From the NCBI GenBank assembly GCA_964370605.1, contig CAYJJX010000008.1:34978-98977 (forward strand): DNA of 64,000 nucleotides, given 5' to 3'. Every line of letters starts with the position of its first letter. Positions within the stretch are counted from its first letter, which is position 1. This document shows, in pieces, positions 47,280 to 56,160 of this stretch. This DNA is from CAYJBH01 sp964370605. Its GTDB lineage: Bacteria; Bacillota; Clostridia; Oscillospirales; Ruminococcaceae. The notes under the pieces were generated by a model. It was not told where the DNA came from. It saw only the letters and a program-made list of their open reading frames with translations, and made no database searches. Made by a program: the position numbers and the translations under genes.

Positions 47280-49200
47280 TCAGCAGAGTTACAACAGCTC
47301 ACAAATACAGGTTCTGGAGGGACTTGAAGCGGTTCGAAAACGCCCCGGAATGTACATAGGAAGTACCGGCCCTCGTGGTCTGCATCACCTTGTCTATGAG
47401 ATTGTAGACAACTCAATCGACGAGGCACTCGCCGGATATTGTAAACATATTACGGTGCGAATTCTTCCCGAAAACATCATTGAAGTAAAGGACGACGGTC
47501 GTGGTATTCCGGTCGGCATACAGCCAAAACTCGGAATCTCGGCGGTTACTGTTGTTTTCACGGTACTTCACGCAGGCGGAAAATTTGGCGGTGAAGACAG
47601 CGGATATAAGGTGGCTGGCGGTCTGCACGGCGTCGGCGCCAGCGTTGTGAATGCGCTGTCGGAGTGGCTGGAAGTCACGGTATGTAATGGCGAGGGTGTT
47701 TATCAACAACGTTTTCAGCGGGGAAAAGAGACAGGCCCGCTTGAGAGAACCGGCGATGCAAACGGCAACTCCACCGGCACGATGGTGCGTTTCAAGGCGG
47801 ACAGCGAGATGTTTGAGACGGTGGAATATGAGTTTGACATTCTGCTCAAAAGAATGAGAGAACAGGCATTTTTGAATGCCGGACTTAATATCACCATCAG
47901 CGACGAGAGATGTCTTGACGGTGCGGAAATCATAACAAAAGATCTCTGTTATGAGGGGGGACTGCGCAGTTTTGTGGAATATATCCACAACCGTCGTCAG
48001 CTCACCGTTCTTCATCCGCAGGTCATTCACCTAACCGCCGAGGCAAACGGCTCACAGGCAGAGATTGCGCTCCAGTACAGCGACAGCTACAACGAGCACA
48101 TTATTTCCTTTGCCAACAATATCACAACACCGGACGGCGGAACCCATGAACAGGGTTTCAAAAACGCCATCACAAGGGTTTTCAACGACTTTGGTCGCAA
48201 AAAAGGATTCATCAAAGAAAAAGAAGAGAACCTGCAAGGCAACGACGTGCGTGAGGGCATCACCGCCATCATCAGCGTCAAGTTGCAGGAGGCTCAATTT
48301 GAGGGACAAACCAAGGCGAAACTCGGCAACACCGAGATACGTGGACTGGTTGAAAACCTTGTCTTTGAAAAACTCAGCGAATTTTTTGAAGAAAATCCCG
48401 GTGTGGCAAAGGCAATCTATGAAAAAGCCCTTTCCGCCGCAAGGGCACGTGAGGCGGCAAAAAAGGCAAGAGAGTTGGTGCGTCGCAAAAGCGCACTGGA
48501 AAACCAACGTATGCCGGGCAAGCTTGCCGACTGTCGTGAAAAAGATGCGGAGCGCACCGAGCTTTATATCGTCGAGGGTGACTCGGCGGGAGGAAGTGCA
48601 AAAGAGGGACGAGACAGCCTGTTTCAGGCAATTTTGCCACTTTGGGGAAAGATGCTCAACGTTGAAAAAGCCCGTCTTGACAAGGTTTACGGCAACGAAA
48701 AACTGATGCCGGTCGTCACCGCACTGGGTTGTGGAATCGGCGACGAGCTGGATCTTACAAAACTTCGCTACAACAAAGTTTTCATCATGGCGGACGCCGA
48801 CGTGGACGGAAGTCATATCAGAACATTGCTTCTCACCTTCTTTTTCCGTTTCATGCGGCCGCTCATCGAGGCAGGGCACATATACATTGCGATGCCGCCG
48901 CTCTATAAGCTCTCCAAAGGCAAGGACGTGCGGTATGCCTATAACGACACCGAACGGGACGACATCTCAAAAGAGATGAACAATCCGCGAATCGACCGAT
49001 ACAAAGGTCTCGGCGAGATGAATCCGGAACAGCTCTGGGAGACAACCATGAATCCGGAACATCGCATGATCATTCAGATAAATCTGGACGATGCCGAGTC
49101 GGCGGATGAGACTTTCACCATTTTGATGGGCGACAAGGTGGAGCCGAGAAAAGAGTTCATTGAACGCAACGCAAGATATGTAACAAACCTCGACATATAA
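47272..49200 (+). CDS. gyrB: DNA gyrase subunit B
   Basis: A 642-residue ATPase subunit of the type II topoisomerase that supercoils DNA. GHKL ATPase motifs are ELVDNSIDEALAG-like (EIVDNSIDEALAGY), DDGRGIPVG and GGLHGVGASVVNAL; the TOPRIM domain has EGDSAGGSAKEGRD and DADVDGSHIRTLLLTFFFR; the C-terminus ends near YVTNLDI. gyrA follows after 57 bp. Confidence 0.97.
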   Translation: MSDQQSYNSSQIQVLEGLEAVRKRPGMYIGSTGPRGLHHLVYEIVDNSIDEALAGYCKHITVRILPENIIEVKDDGRGIPVGIQPKLGISAVTVVFTVLHAGGKFGGEDSGYKVAGGLHGVGASVVNALSEWLEVTVCNGEGVYQQRFQRGKETGPLERTGDANGNSTGTMVRFKADSEMFETVEYEFDILLKRMREQAFLNAGLNITISDERCLDGAEIITKDLCYEGGLRSFVEYIHNRRQLTVLHPQVIHLTAEANGSQAEIALQYSDSYNEHIISFANNITTPDGGTHEQGFKNAITRVFNDFGRKKGFIKEKEENLQGNDVREGITAIISVKLQEAQFEGQTKAKLGNTEIRGLVENLVFEKLSEFFEENPGVAKAIYEKALSAARAREAAKKARELVRRKSALENQRMPGKLADCREKDAERTELYIVEGDSAGGSAKEGRDSLFQAILPLWGKMLNVEKARLDKVYGNEKLMPVVTALGCGIGDELDLTKLRYNKVFIMADADVDGSHIRTLLLTFFFRFMRPLIEAGHIYIAMPPLYKLSKGKDVRYAYNDTERDDISKEMNNPRIDRYKGLGEMNPEQLWETTMNPEHRMIIQINLDDAESADETFTILMGDKVEPRKEFIERNARYVTNLDI

Positions 49201-49257
49201 AATTCAAAAAAGCATCACAAACAACCGCTATTATAATAAAAAGGAAAAGTCATAGAG

Positions 49258-51831
49258 ATGGAAGATAACAGAACAAAAATTATAGTTCGTGACATTGAAA
49301 AGGAGATGGAAAAGTCGTTCATCGACTATTCCATGTCGGTCATTGTCAGCCGTGCACTGCCCGATGTGCGTGACGGTCTCAAACCGGTTCATCGCCGTAT
49401 TCTCTACACCATGTGGGAAAAAGGTCTTGAACATTCCAAACCGTTCCGCAAAGCGGCAGAGACGGTCGGTGCGGTGCTTGGTTCCTACCATCCGCACGGT
49501 GACAGCTCTGTATATGATGCGCTGGTCAGAATGGCGCAGGACTTTTCACTTCGCTATCCGCTCATCGAAGGTCAGGGTAACTTCGGTTCCATCGACGGTG
49601 ACCCCCCTGCCGCCTATCGTTATACCGAGGCGAGAATGAGCCGTGCCGCCGACCATCTTTTGGCAGACCTTGAAAAAGAGACGGTAGATTTCACCCTCAA
49701 CTATAACGACACCACCAAAGAGCCGACGGTTTTGCCGGCAAGAACGCCGAATCTGCTTGCAAACGGATCGACCGGAATTGCGGTCGGCATGGCGACCAAC
49801 ATTCCGCCCCACAACATGGGCGAGGTAATCGACGGTGCGTTGTTCCTGCTGGAAAATGAAGATGCGGAACTCGCCGAGCTGATGGATTATATTCAAGGAC
49901 CCGACTTTCCGACCGGCGGCACAATCATGGGACGAAGCGGTATTCGCTCTGCCTATGCGACCGGACGCGGCAAGATAATTCTTCGTGGTAAGACCATCAT
50001 TGAAGAGCTGAAAAACGGCAAGAGCAACATAATCATCACCGAAATTCCCTATATGGTCAACAAGGCGAAGTTGCAAATTGCCATCGCCGACCTTGTGAAA
50101 GATAAACGTATCGAGGGCATTGCCGACCTGTGGGATGAGTCCAGCCGTGAGGGTATGCGTGTTGTCATCGAGCTGAAAAGAGATGCAAATCCCCAGCTGG
50201 TGCTCAATCAACTCTATCGTTTCACCCAGCTTCAAGACACTGTCGGTGTCATCATGCTTGCGCTGTCGGACGGTGTGCCGAAGGTCATGAACCTGCAAGA
50301 CATGCTGCGTGAGTATCTCAACTTCCAACGTGACATTATCGTGCGCCGCACTACATACGAACTGCGCAAGGCAAAAGAGAGAGCCCATATCTTAGAGGGT
50401 CTCAAGATTGCGCAGGACAACATCGACGAGGTCATCGAAATAAGCCGCACCAGCAAGACACGAAATGAGATTAAAGAGCGTTTGTCAGAGCGGTTTGGTA
50501 TTGACGATATTCAGGCAAGTGCGATTGTCGCAATGCAGATAGGCCAACTGGCAGGCCTTGAGCGGGAAAAAATCGAGTCGGAACTTGCGGAAATCACCGC
50601 CAAGATTGCGGACTATGAGGACATTCTTGCCAACGATTCCCGTGTCGTGAACATCATCAAAGAGGAGCTGGGCGAGATTCGTCGTCAATATAAAGACGAA
50701 CGAAAGACGGACATTGCGGCAATTTCGGGCGAGCTGGATATCGAGGATCTCATTCCGGTGGAGGACGGACTTTTCACCTATACCCATTTCGGTTACATCA
50801 AACGTCAGCCCATCGATGTTTTTGAGCATCAAAAGAGGGGTGGACGAGGGGTTTCCGGCATGACACGACGGGACGAGGATTTTGTCCAACAGATGTTTAT
50901 CGCCGGCAGTCACGACTATATTTTGTTCATCACCGACCGTGGTGTGGTACATCGCATCAAGGGTTATCAGGTGCCGGAAAGCTCACGAAATGCCCGTGGA
51001 ACCAACATTGTCAACATTTTGCCGCTGGAGCAGGACGAGAAGATTTCCGCCATGCTTCCGGTCAGCCGTGATTCTGAGGGCGAGGGCTTCATGACCATGG
51101 TGACCGAAAAAGGCATTATCAAGCGTACTCCGATGGCGCATTACGGCAATATTCGCAAAAACGGTCTACGTGCTATCAACCTTGACGAGGGTGATCGTCT
51201 CGCCTTTGCAAACATAACAAGCGGCGAAGATCAACTGCTTGTCTGCACCCATAAAGGCATGGCGGTGCGGTTTGTGGAGAGTGATGCACGAAGTGTCGGC
51301 AGAATTGCAAGGGGTGTTCGTGCCCTGCGACTTTCAGAGGGAGACACCGTTGTCGGTGTTACCGCCATCAAAGAAAATGAGATGTTGTTGACGGTGACGG
51401 AGGGCGGAAAAGGCCGCCGCAGTAACTTTGACAGCTATCGCCTCACCCGCCGTGGCGGTAAGGGAATCAAAAACTATGCGAGAGATCTTGTCGCCGGAAT
51501 CATGTCGGTCGCCGCAGAGGACGACGTCATCATGATCAGCGAGAGCGGTATCATCATCAGAATGCACGTCGAGGACATAACGGCACAGAGCCGATATGGC
51601 GGCGGTGTGCGAGTAATGCGTCTCGGCGAGGGGGACAAGGTGGTTACCGTCGTTCGCACCCAGCGCAGTGAAGACAGCGAAAATCTTGCAAAGCCGGACG
51701 AAGTTCTGCCGGAGGATATTGAGGACGTGAATGCCGAGCTGATGGAAGAACAGGACACCGATGAGGATATCCTCGACGACGATGTCGATGCTGAGGTGAC
51801 CGAAACCGAAAATGAAACAGCGGAAGAATAA
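49258..51831 (+). CDS. gyrA: DNA gyrase subunit A
   Basis: An 857-residue cleavage-rejoining subunit. The catalytic tyrosine is in AYRYTEARMS, and the quinolone-resistance region reads YHPHGDSSVYDALVRMAQ with Ser and Asp at the usual contact points, so wild-type-like. The C-terminal beta-pinwheel contains GyrA-box-like QKRGGRG and a second RRGGKG. A strongly acidic tail of about 40 residues ends the protein. Confidence 0.97.
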   Translation: MEDNRTKIIVRDIEKEMEKSFIDYSMSVIVSRALPDVRDGLKPVHRRILYTMWEKGLEHSKPFRKAAETVGAVLGSYHPHGDSSVYDALVRMAQDFSLRYPLIEGQGNFGSIDGDPPAAYRYTEARMSRAADHLLADLEKETVDFTLNYNDTTKEPTVLPARTPNLLANGSTGIAVGMATNIPPHNMGEVIDGALFLLENEDAELAELMDYIQGPDFPTGGTIMGRSGIRSAYATGRGKIILRGKTIIEELKNGKSNIIITEIPYMVNKAKLQIAIADLVKDKRIEGIADLWDESSREGMRVVIELKRDANPQLVLNQLYRFTQLQDTVGVIMLALSDGVPKVMNLQDMLREYLNFQRDIIVRRTTYELRKAKERAHILEGLKIAQDNIDEVIEISRTSKTRNEIKERLSERFGIDDIQASAIVAMQIGQLAGLEREKIESELAEITAKIADYEDILANDSRVVNIIKEELGEIRRQYKDERKTDIAAISGELDIEDLIPVEDGLFTYTHFGYIKRQPIDVFEHQKRGGRGVSGMTRRDEDFVQQMFIAGSHDYILFITDRGVVHRIKGYQVPESSRNARGTNIVNILPLEQDEKISAMLPVSRDSEGEGFMTMVTEKGIIKRTPMAHYGNIRKNGLRAINLDEGDRLAFANITSGEDQLLVCTHKGMAVRFVESDARSVGRIARGVRALRLSEGDTVVGVTAIKENEMLLTVTEGGKGRRSNFDSYRLTRRGGKGIKNYARDLVAGIMSVAAEDDVIMISESGIIIRMHVEDITAQSRYGGGVRVMRLGEGDKVVTVVRTQRSEDSENLAKPDEVLPEDIEDVNAELMEEQDTDEDILDDDVDAEVTETENETAEE

Positions 51832-51863
51832 AGCGATCAAGCGCAAAAAGAAAGGCGATAAAA

Positions 51864-52418
51864 TTGGGCAAGGGAATGGTAAAAATAATCAGCGGCGATG
51901 CACGAGGGGTGGACATTAGGCTTCCCGTCAGTGCTCGGCCGACCCTTGCACGGGTGAGGGAAGGTATTTTCTCTGCCATACAGTTTGACATCGAGGGTGC
52001 AAATTGCCTTGACCTTTTTGCGGGGAGCGGAGCACTCGGCATCGAGGCACTCTCACGAGGTGCAAAGCATTGTGTGTTTGTGGAAAAGGACCGTGAGGCG
52101 ATCAAGACGCTGAAAGAAAACCTTGAAAAGGTGGGTTACAGCGATCGAGCGATTATAAAGCATATGGATGCGATGGACTTTGTACGGCGCACACCGGAAC
52201 ATGACGACGAAAAATTTGACATTCTCTTTTTTGATCCGCCATACGGCAACGAGCGCTTGATGGGTCTCATTCCCATCATACCGACACTCATGAGAACCGA
52301 TGGAACTGTTATGGTGGAGTCGACAAACGTGGTCGATGGAGAGCATCTCGGACTTGAGTTCATTAAATATTATCGTTACGGTGCGGTGTACGTGTCAAAA
52401 TACAGGAGTGTAATATGA
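51864..52418 (+). CDS. rsmD: 16S rRNA (guanine-966 N2) methyltransferase
   Basis: A 184-residue SAM enzyme acting on the small ribosomal subunit. VKIISGDARGVDIRLP is the typical start, CLDLFAGSGALGIEALSRGAK is motif I, and ILFFDPPYGNERLMGLI carries the N6/N2 methyltransferase DPPY motif. TTG 51864 after AAAGG is preferred; ATG 51876 abuts AAGGG too closely. coaD follows, as in many Firmicutes. Confidence 0.92.
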   Translation: MGKGMVKIISGDARGVDIRLPVSARPTLARVREGIFSAIQFDIEGANCLDLFAGSGALGIEALSRGAKHCVFVEKDREAIKTLKENLEKVGYSDRAIIKHMDAMDFVRRTPEHDDEKFDILFFDPPYGNERLMGLIPIIPTLMRTDGTVMVESTNVVDGEHLGLEFIKYYRYGAVYVSKYRSVI

Positions 52419-52454
52419 GGCGACCGAGGACGAGATCGGTCTCGGTGCTTCCCC

Positions 52455-52490
52455 ACTTTCATTTACTATTAGTTCTTAGCCTTTAGCTAT
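52455..52490. repeat. Family B partial repeat
   Basis: TTTACTATTAGTTCTTAGCC, then TTTAGCTATAT, shares its sequence with the element at 63005 and the right arm at 12463. No paired arm is visible here. Confidence 0.5.
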
Positions 52491-52536
52491 ATTGTTTTTA
52501 ACCACAACTGCATTTGTACATGAAAAAGGAGTTTTG

Positions 52537-53025
52537 ATGACATTAGCAATCTGTCCCGGAAGTTTTGATCCATTCACAAGTGGTCACCTCGATATTGTAA
52601 AGCGATCGGCAGAAATTTTTGATGAGGTGGTGGTGCTGATTTTAAAGCATCCGGAGAAAAACCCCTGTTTTACCGTCGAAGAGCGACTCGAATTCATTCG
52701 TCAAAGTACCGAATCACTCAAAAACGTCCGTGTGGATTCGCATGGCGGCTTGCTGGTAGAATATGCACAAAAGCATGATGCAAAGGTGATAGTCAAAGGC
52801 TTGCGTGCCATGTCGGACTATGAGTATGAGTTTCAGATGGCGCTGGTCAACAAAAAATTGATGCCGAGCGCCGAGACATTTTTTATGACGACACAGGCAG
52901 AGTTTATGTACCTGTCGAGTAGTCTGGTCCGTCAACTCGTCGATCTTGGCAGGGAGGTAACCGACCTCGTGCCAAAGGAGATTGAGCAGGATATAGTGAG
53001 AATCATGAGGGAAAAGAACAGATAG
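52537..53025 (+). CDS. coaD: Phosphopantetheine adenylyltransferase
   Basis: A 162-residue enzyme of the penultimate step of coenzyme A synthesis. CPGSFDPFTSGHLDIV contains the HxGH-type GHLD nucleotidyltransferase motif, VKGLRAMSDYEYEFQMALVN binds the pantetheine arm, and YLSSSLVRQL is the C-terminal ISSS-type motif. AAGGAG before ATG 52537 sets the start. Family B repeat sequence lies directly upstream. Confidence 0.95.
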   Translation: MTLAICPGSFDPFTSGHLDIVKRSAEIFDEVVVLILKHPEKNPCFTVEERLEFIRQSTESLKNVRVDSHGGLLVEYAQKHDAKVIVKGLRAMSDYEYEFQMALVNKKLMPSAETFFMTTQAEFMYLSSSLVRQLVDLGREVTDLVPKEIEQDIVRIMREKNR

Positions 53026-53046
53026 GATAGCCGGAAAGGAATTGCA

Positions 53047-53499
53047 ATGAACATTGATGACATACTTGATGTGATTGACGAGACACTGGAGGATACCATC
53101 GCCGTCCCCCTTTCGAAAAAACGTATGGTAGACGTCGACCAACTCCATGACTTCATCGACGAAATCAGGCTGAACATGCCGGCGGAAATCCGTCAGGCAC
53201 GTTCCATCGTGAACGATCGAAAAGACATCATCGAGGTGGCGAAGAAAGAGTCCGAGACCATCATCAGAACCGCCGAGGCAAAGGCGGCAACGCTGGTGGA
53301 ACAGGAGCAGGTGGTCAAGGATGCCTCAAGAAGAGCGGCAGAGATTCTTCACGCCGCCAACGTGCAGGCTCGCGACATGAAAAACTCGACCGAGAACTAT
53401 TGTGATAAGATTCTTAAAGACCTTGAGGATCAGATGGCAAAGAGTTCTGCCGAACTTCGCACCATCAGGACAACACTTCGAAAAAGAAAAGGGAAATAA
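53047..53499 (+). CDS. DivIVA-like coiled-coil protein
   Basis: A 150-residue soluble, mostly helical protein. DDILDVIDETLEDTIAVPLSKKRMVDVDQLHDFIDEIRLNMP precedes a long coiled coil (about 48-145) rich in Ala, Glu and Arg. Relatives beside coaD in Clostridia are often labelled ATPase or V-ATPase subunit H by similarity of coiled coils alone. DivIVA-type proteins scaffold cell poles or septa; that role is inferred. recX follows after 14 bp. Confidence 0.65.
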   Translation: MNIDDILDVIDETLEDTIAVPLSKKRMVDVDQLHDFIDEIRLNMPAEIRQARSIVNDRKDIIEVAKKESETIIRTAEAKAATLVEQEQVVKDASRRAAEILHAANVQARDMKNSTENYCDKILKDLEDQMAKSSAELRTIRTTLRKRKGK

Positions 53500-53513
53500 T
53501 ATATAAGGAGTCT

Positions 53514-53954
53514 ATGCAAAAAGCGAGATCAAAGGCTTTTGCCATACTTGCAAGGCGTGATCATACTCGACACGAGATGATCGAGAAGTTATGTCGCAAC
53601 TTTGAACGAGAGGTTGCCGAGCGTGTTGCGGACGACCTGTGTCGCGAGGGATATATCGACGATGAAAAGATAGCAGAACTGCGTATCGAGGGTTATGTTA
53701 GGGCGCACAAGTCAAGGCGAGAGATATCAGATCGACTTCGTCAAAGTGGAATTGATCGTGAATTGATCGAGCGGCTTGTTGAAGAGGTTGACGAAATAAA
53801 GGCCGTTCGGCGACTGCTGGAAAAGCGTTATGCAACAAAGATGGACGAGGAGCAAAAGGTCTTCATGTCACTTCGGCGAAAGGGATTTTCTGTCTCTGGA
53901 ATTAAGGCGGCGATGGGGTTATTTTATGAAGATGAAGACGATTATAGTAGTTAA
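53514..53954 (+). CDS. recX: RecA regulator RecX
   Basis: A 146-residue helical protein that modulates RecA filaments. The three tandem three-helix repeats are apparent: ARRDHTRHEMIEKLCR, YIDDEKIAELRIEGYVRAHKSRREISDRLRQSGI and FMSLRRKGFSVSGIKAAM. AAGGAG lies before ATG. Its last codons and stop (tat agt agt taa) are part of the left end of the family A element, so the repeat abuts the gene without a spacer. Confidence 0.88.
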   Translation: MQKARSKAFAILARRDHTRHEMIEKLCRNFEREVAERVADDLCREGYIDDEKIAELRIEGYVRAHKSRREISDRLRQSGIDRELIERLVEEVDEIKAVRRLLEKRYATKMDEEQKVFMSLRRKGFSVSGIKAAMGLFYEDEDDYSS

Positions 53955-54171
53955 AGTTGAAAAATGCAGCAACGTTTTTCAGGGCAAAAAGATTATATAA
54001 TCAATCAACTTGAAAAACGCTACAACGTTTTTCAACCCAATAGCATAGCTATTGGATGCACACCTAAGTGTGCAATTGAAGATTATGAAGTATTTCACGT
54101 GCATTTCATGCACGAAAATCAAGCACGCTTGATTTTGAAAAACATATTGTTTTTCAAGTTGAATTACTATA
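53943..54171. repeat. Family A hairpin-array repeat, copy 2 (229 bp)
   Basis: The left end TATAGTAGTTAAAGTTGAAA pairs with the right end, whose reverse complement is TATAGTAATTCAACTTGAAA. Positions 53996-54171 repeat copy 1 with three substitutions and a one-base deletion. The six hairpins are kept. A frame open through the repeat runs in frame into rimO, but no start signal supports using it. Confidence 0.9.
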
Positions 54172-54200
54172 ACAACCGAGAACACGAAAGGAATCGGACA

Positions 54201-55520
54201 ATGAATATCGCACTGGTGCCACTTGGCTGTTCAAAGAATACCGTCGATGCCGAGCGTATGCTCAGCCGTCTGCTTGTCCGTGGGCATTCGCTCTCGGTCG
54301 AGCTTTTTTCTGCCGATGTAGTGATCGTCAATACCTGTGGGTTTATTGCCGATGCAAAACAGGAGGGAATTGAGCACATTCTTCAGCTGGCGAGCGCACG
54401 GGATAGAAATCCAAACCTGAAAATCATCGTGACGGGATGCCTTGCCCAGCGTTACGGCGAACAGATTCTGGAGCAACTGCCGGAGGTGGATCTTGTGGTT
54501 ACACCCGGTTGCAACGGAGAAATTGCAGACATAGTCGAAAACCTCGGCAGGGACGAAAAAAAGTTTTTCACCGCACCGATAGAACAGCTTCCCGAGGTTG
54601 GAGATCGAGTGATTCTTTCGCCGCCGCACTACGCATATGTCAAGATTGCGGACGGATGCGACAACCGTTGCAGCTACTGTGCGATACCGCTCATCCGTGG
54701 CAAACAGCGCAGTCGAGACCTTGATGACGTTGTAAAAGAGGTCACCGACCTTGCAAAATCCGGCACACGGGAGATTATCCTTGTTGCGCAGGATACAACC
54801 GCCTTTCGTCGTGAAATTTCGGGAGTGAGTGAACTTCCGGAGTTGCTCGAGGCACTCCACGATATCGATGGCATCGAGTGTATCAGAATAATGTACGCCT
54901 ATCCTGAAAATATTGATAAACGGTTGGTTGACACGATGGCACGTCTGCCCAAGGTGGCACGTTATATCGACATGCCGATACAGCATATCAGCGACAAGGT
55001 ACTGAGCTCCATGCGGCGCAGGGGCGGCAGTGAGACAATTAAAAGTTCCATATCAATGCTTCGCAAGGCGATGCCGGATATAGCCATTCGCACCACCGTG
55101 CTTGTCGGATTTCCGGGTGAGACGCAGGAGGATTTTGAACAACTTCTTGAATACATAAAAGAAGGGCATTTTGAACAACTTGGCTGTTTTGCCTATTCCA
55201 AGGAAGAGGACACCGCCGCCGCCAAGATGAGCGGGCAGATACCGTCGGCGGAGAAAAAGAAAAGGCGTGGTGCCGTCATGGAGGCGCAATATGAAGTGGT
55301 GAAAGCGAACCTTCAAAAACGTGTCGGAAAGATGGTGGGCGCGTGGGCGGAAGACGTCTGTGAACACACAGGGCGCACGATTATGCGTGCAGGATTTTCA
55401 GCGCCTGAGGTGGACACGGTGATATATGTCGATCAAAGTTTGCCAATGTTTGAACGATACGAGGTACTGATTACCGACATTGAGGGTTATGACTTGATCG
55501 CACAGGTGCCGGAGGACTGA
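54201..55520 (+). CDS. rimO: Ribosomal protein S12 methylthiotransferase RimO
   Basis: A 439-residue radical SAM enzyme adding a methylthio group to an aspartate of ribosomal protein S12. MNIALVPLGCSKNTVDAERM and VNTCGFIADAKQEGI give N-terminal cluster cysteines, GCDNRCSYCAIPLIRGKQRSR the radical SAM motif, and a C-terminal TRAM domain ends the chain. GAAAGGA and ATG 54201 mark the start; the open frame upstream is repeat DNA. Confidence 0.94.
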   Translation: MNIALVPLGCSKNTVDAERMLSRLLVRGHSLSVELFSADVVIVNTCGFIADAKQEGIEHILQLASARDRNPNLKIIVTGCLAQRYGEQILEQLPEVDLVVTPGCNGEIADIVENLGRDEKKFFTAPIEQLPEVGDRVILSPPHYAYVKIADGCDNRCSYCAIPLIRGKQRSRDLDDVVKEVTDLAKSGTREIILVAQDTTAFRREISGVSELPELLEALHDIDGIECIRIMYAYPENIDKRLVDTMARLPKVARYIDMPIQHISDKVLSSMRRRGGSETIKSSISMLRKAMPDIAIRTTVLVGFPGETQEDFEQLLEYIKEGHFEQLGCFAYSKEEDTAAAKMSGQIPSAEKKKRRGAVMEAQYEVVKANLQKRVGKMVGAWAEDVCEHTGRTIMRAGFSAPEVDTVIYVDQSLPMFERYEVLITDIEGYDLIAQVPED

Positions 55521-55569
55521 TTATATCAAGATCAACTATTCAACCACTCGGAAAGGAAATTATACTGTC

Positions 55570-56127
55570 ATGAATCTGCCGAATAGACTTTCTTTGATAC
55601 GCATTGCACTGGTTCCGGTGTTATGCCTGTTACTGGAGCTCGAGAGCCTGCCGCTCAACTATTTGTATGCGGCGATTGTATATGCCGTCGCTGCCCTCAC
55701 CGATTTTTTGGACGGATATATTGCGCGAAAACACGGGCTGATCACAACGCTCGGAAAATTTTTAGACCCTGTTGCCGACAAGCTACTCACCAGTGCCGCA
55801 TTCATCTATATGCTTGCAACCGGCTATACAAATGCCGTAGTAATCGTCCTTATTTTTTCCCGTGAATTTGCGGTTACCGCCTTTCGTGCCGTCTCGGCAG
55901 GTAAAGGCGAGGTTATCGCCGCCAAGCTTGCCGGAAAGGTAAAGACGGTCTTGCAGATCGTTGTCACGTTGCTATGGTTTGTGTTTATGATTTCCGAGCA
56001 GCTCGGCTACCCATTGCCGTTTGCACATGTGCTGATCGATGCATTTATGTGGTTGGTTGCCATCGTGACCGTTGCTACCGGAATCGAATATATATATAAA
56101 GGCAGAGAAAACCTGAAAGAGGACTAA
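55570..56127 (+). CDS. pgsA: CDP-diacylglycerol-glycerol-3-phosphate 3-phosphatidyltransferase
   Basis: A 185-residue membrane enzyme of phosphatidylglycerol synthesis. The CDP-alcohol phosphotransferase motif D-G-x2-A-R-x8-G-x3-D-x3-D is complete in TDFLDGYIARKHGLITTLGKFLDPVADK. About six helices are predicted. It lies between rimO and cysS in one rightward run. Confidence 0.93.
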   Translation: MNLPNRLSLIRIALVPVLCLLLELESLPLNYLYAAIVYAVAALTDFLDGYIARKHGLITTLGKFLDPVADKLLTSAAFIYMLATGYTNAVVIVLIFSREFAVTAFRAVSAGKGEVIAAKLAGKVKTVLQIVVTLLWFVFMISEQLGYPLPFAHVLIDAFMWLVAIVTVATGIEYIYKGRENLKED

Positions 56128-56160
56128 CAGCATTTTACCGGAAAGGAAAGAACATTTTTC

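Noticed and set aside
53964..54200. N-terminal extension of RimO through the repeat
   Set aside because: The extension is repeat DNA shared with 36.5 kb; ribosome-binding site and homology support ATG 54201.
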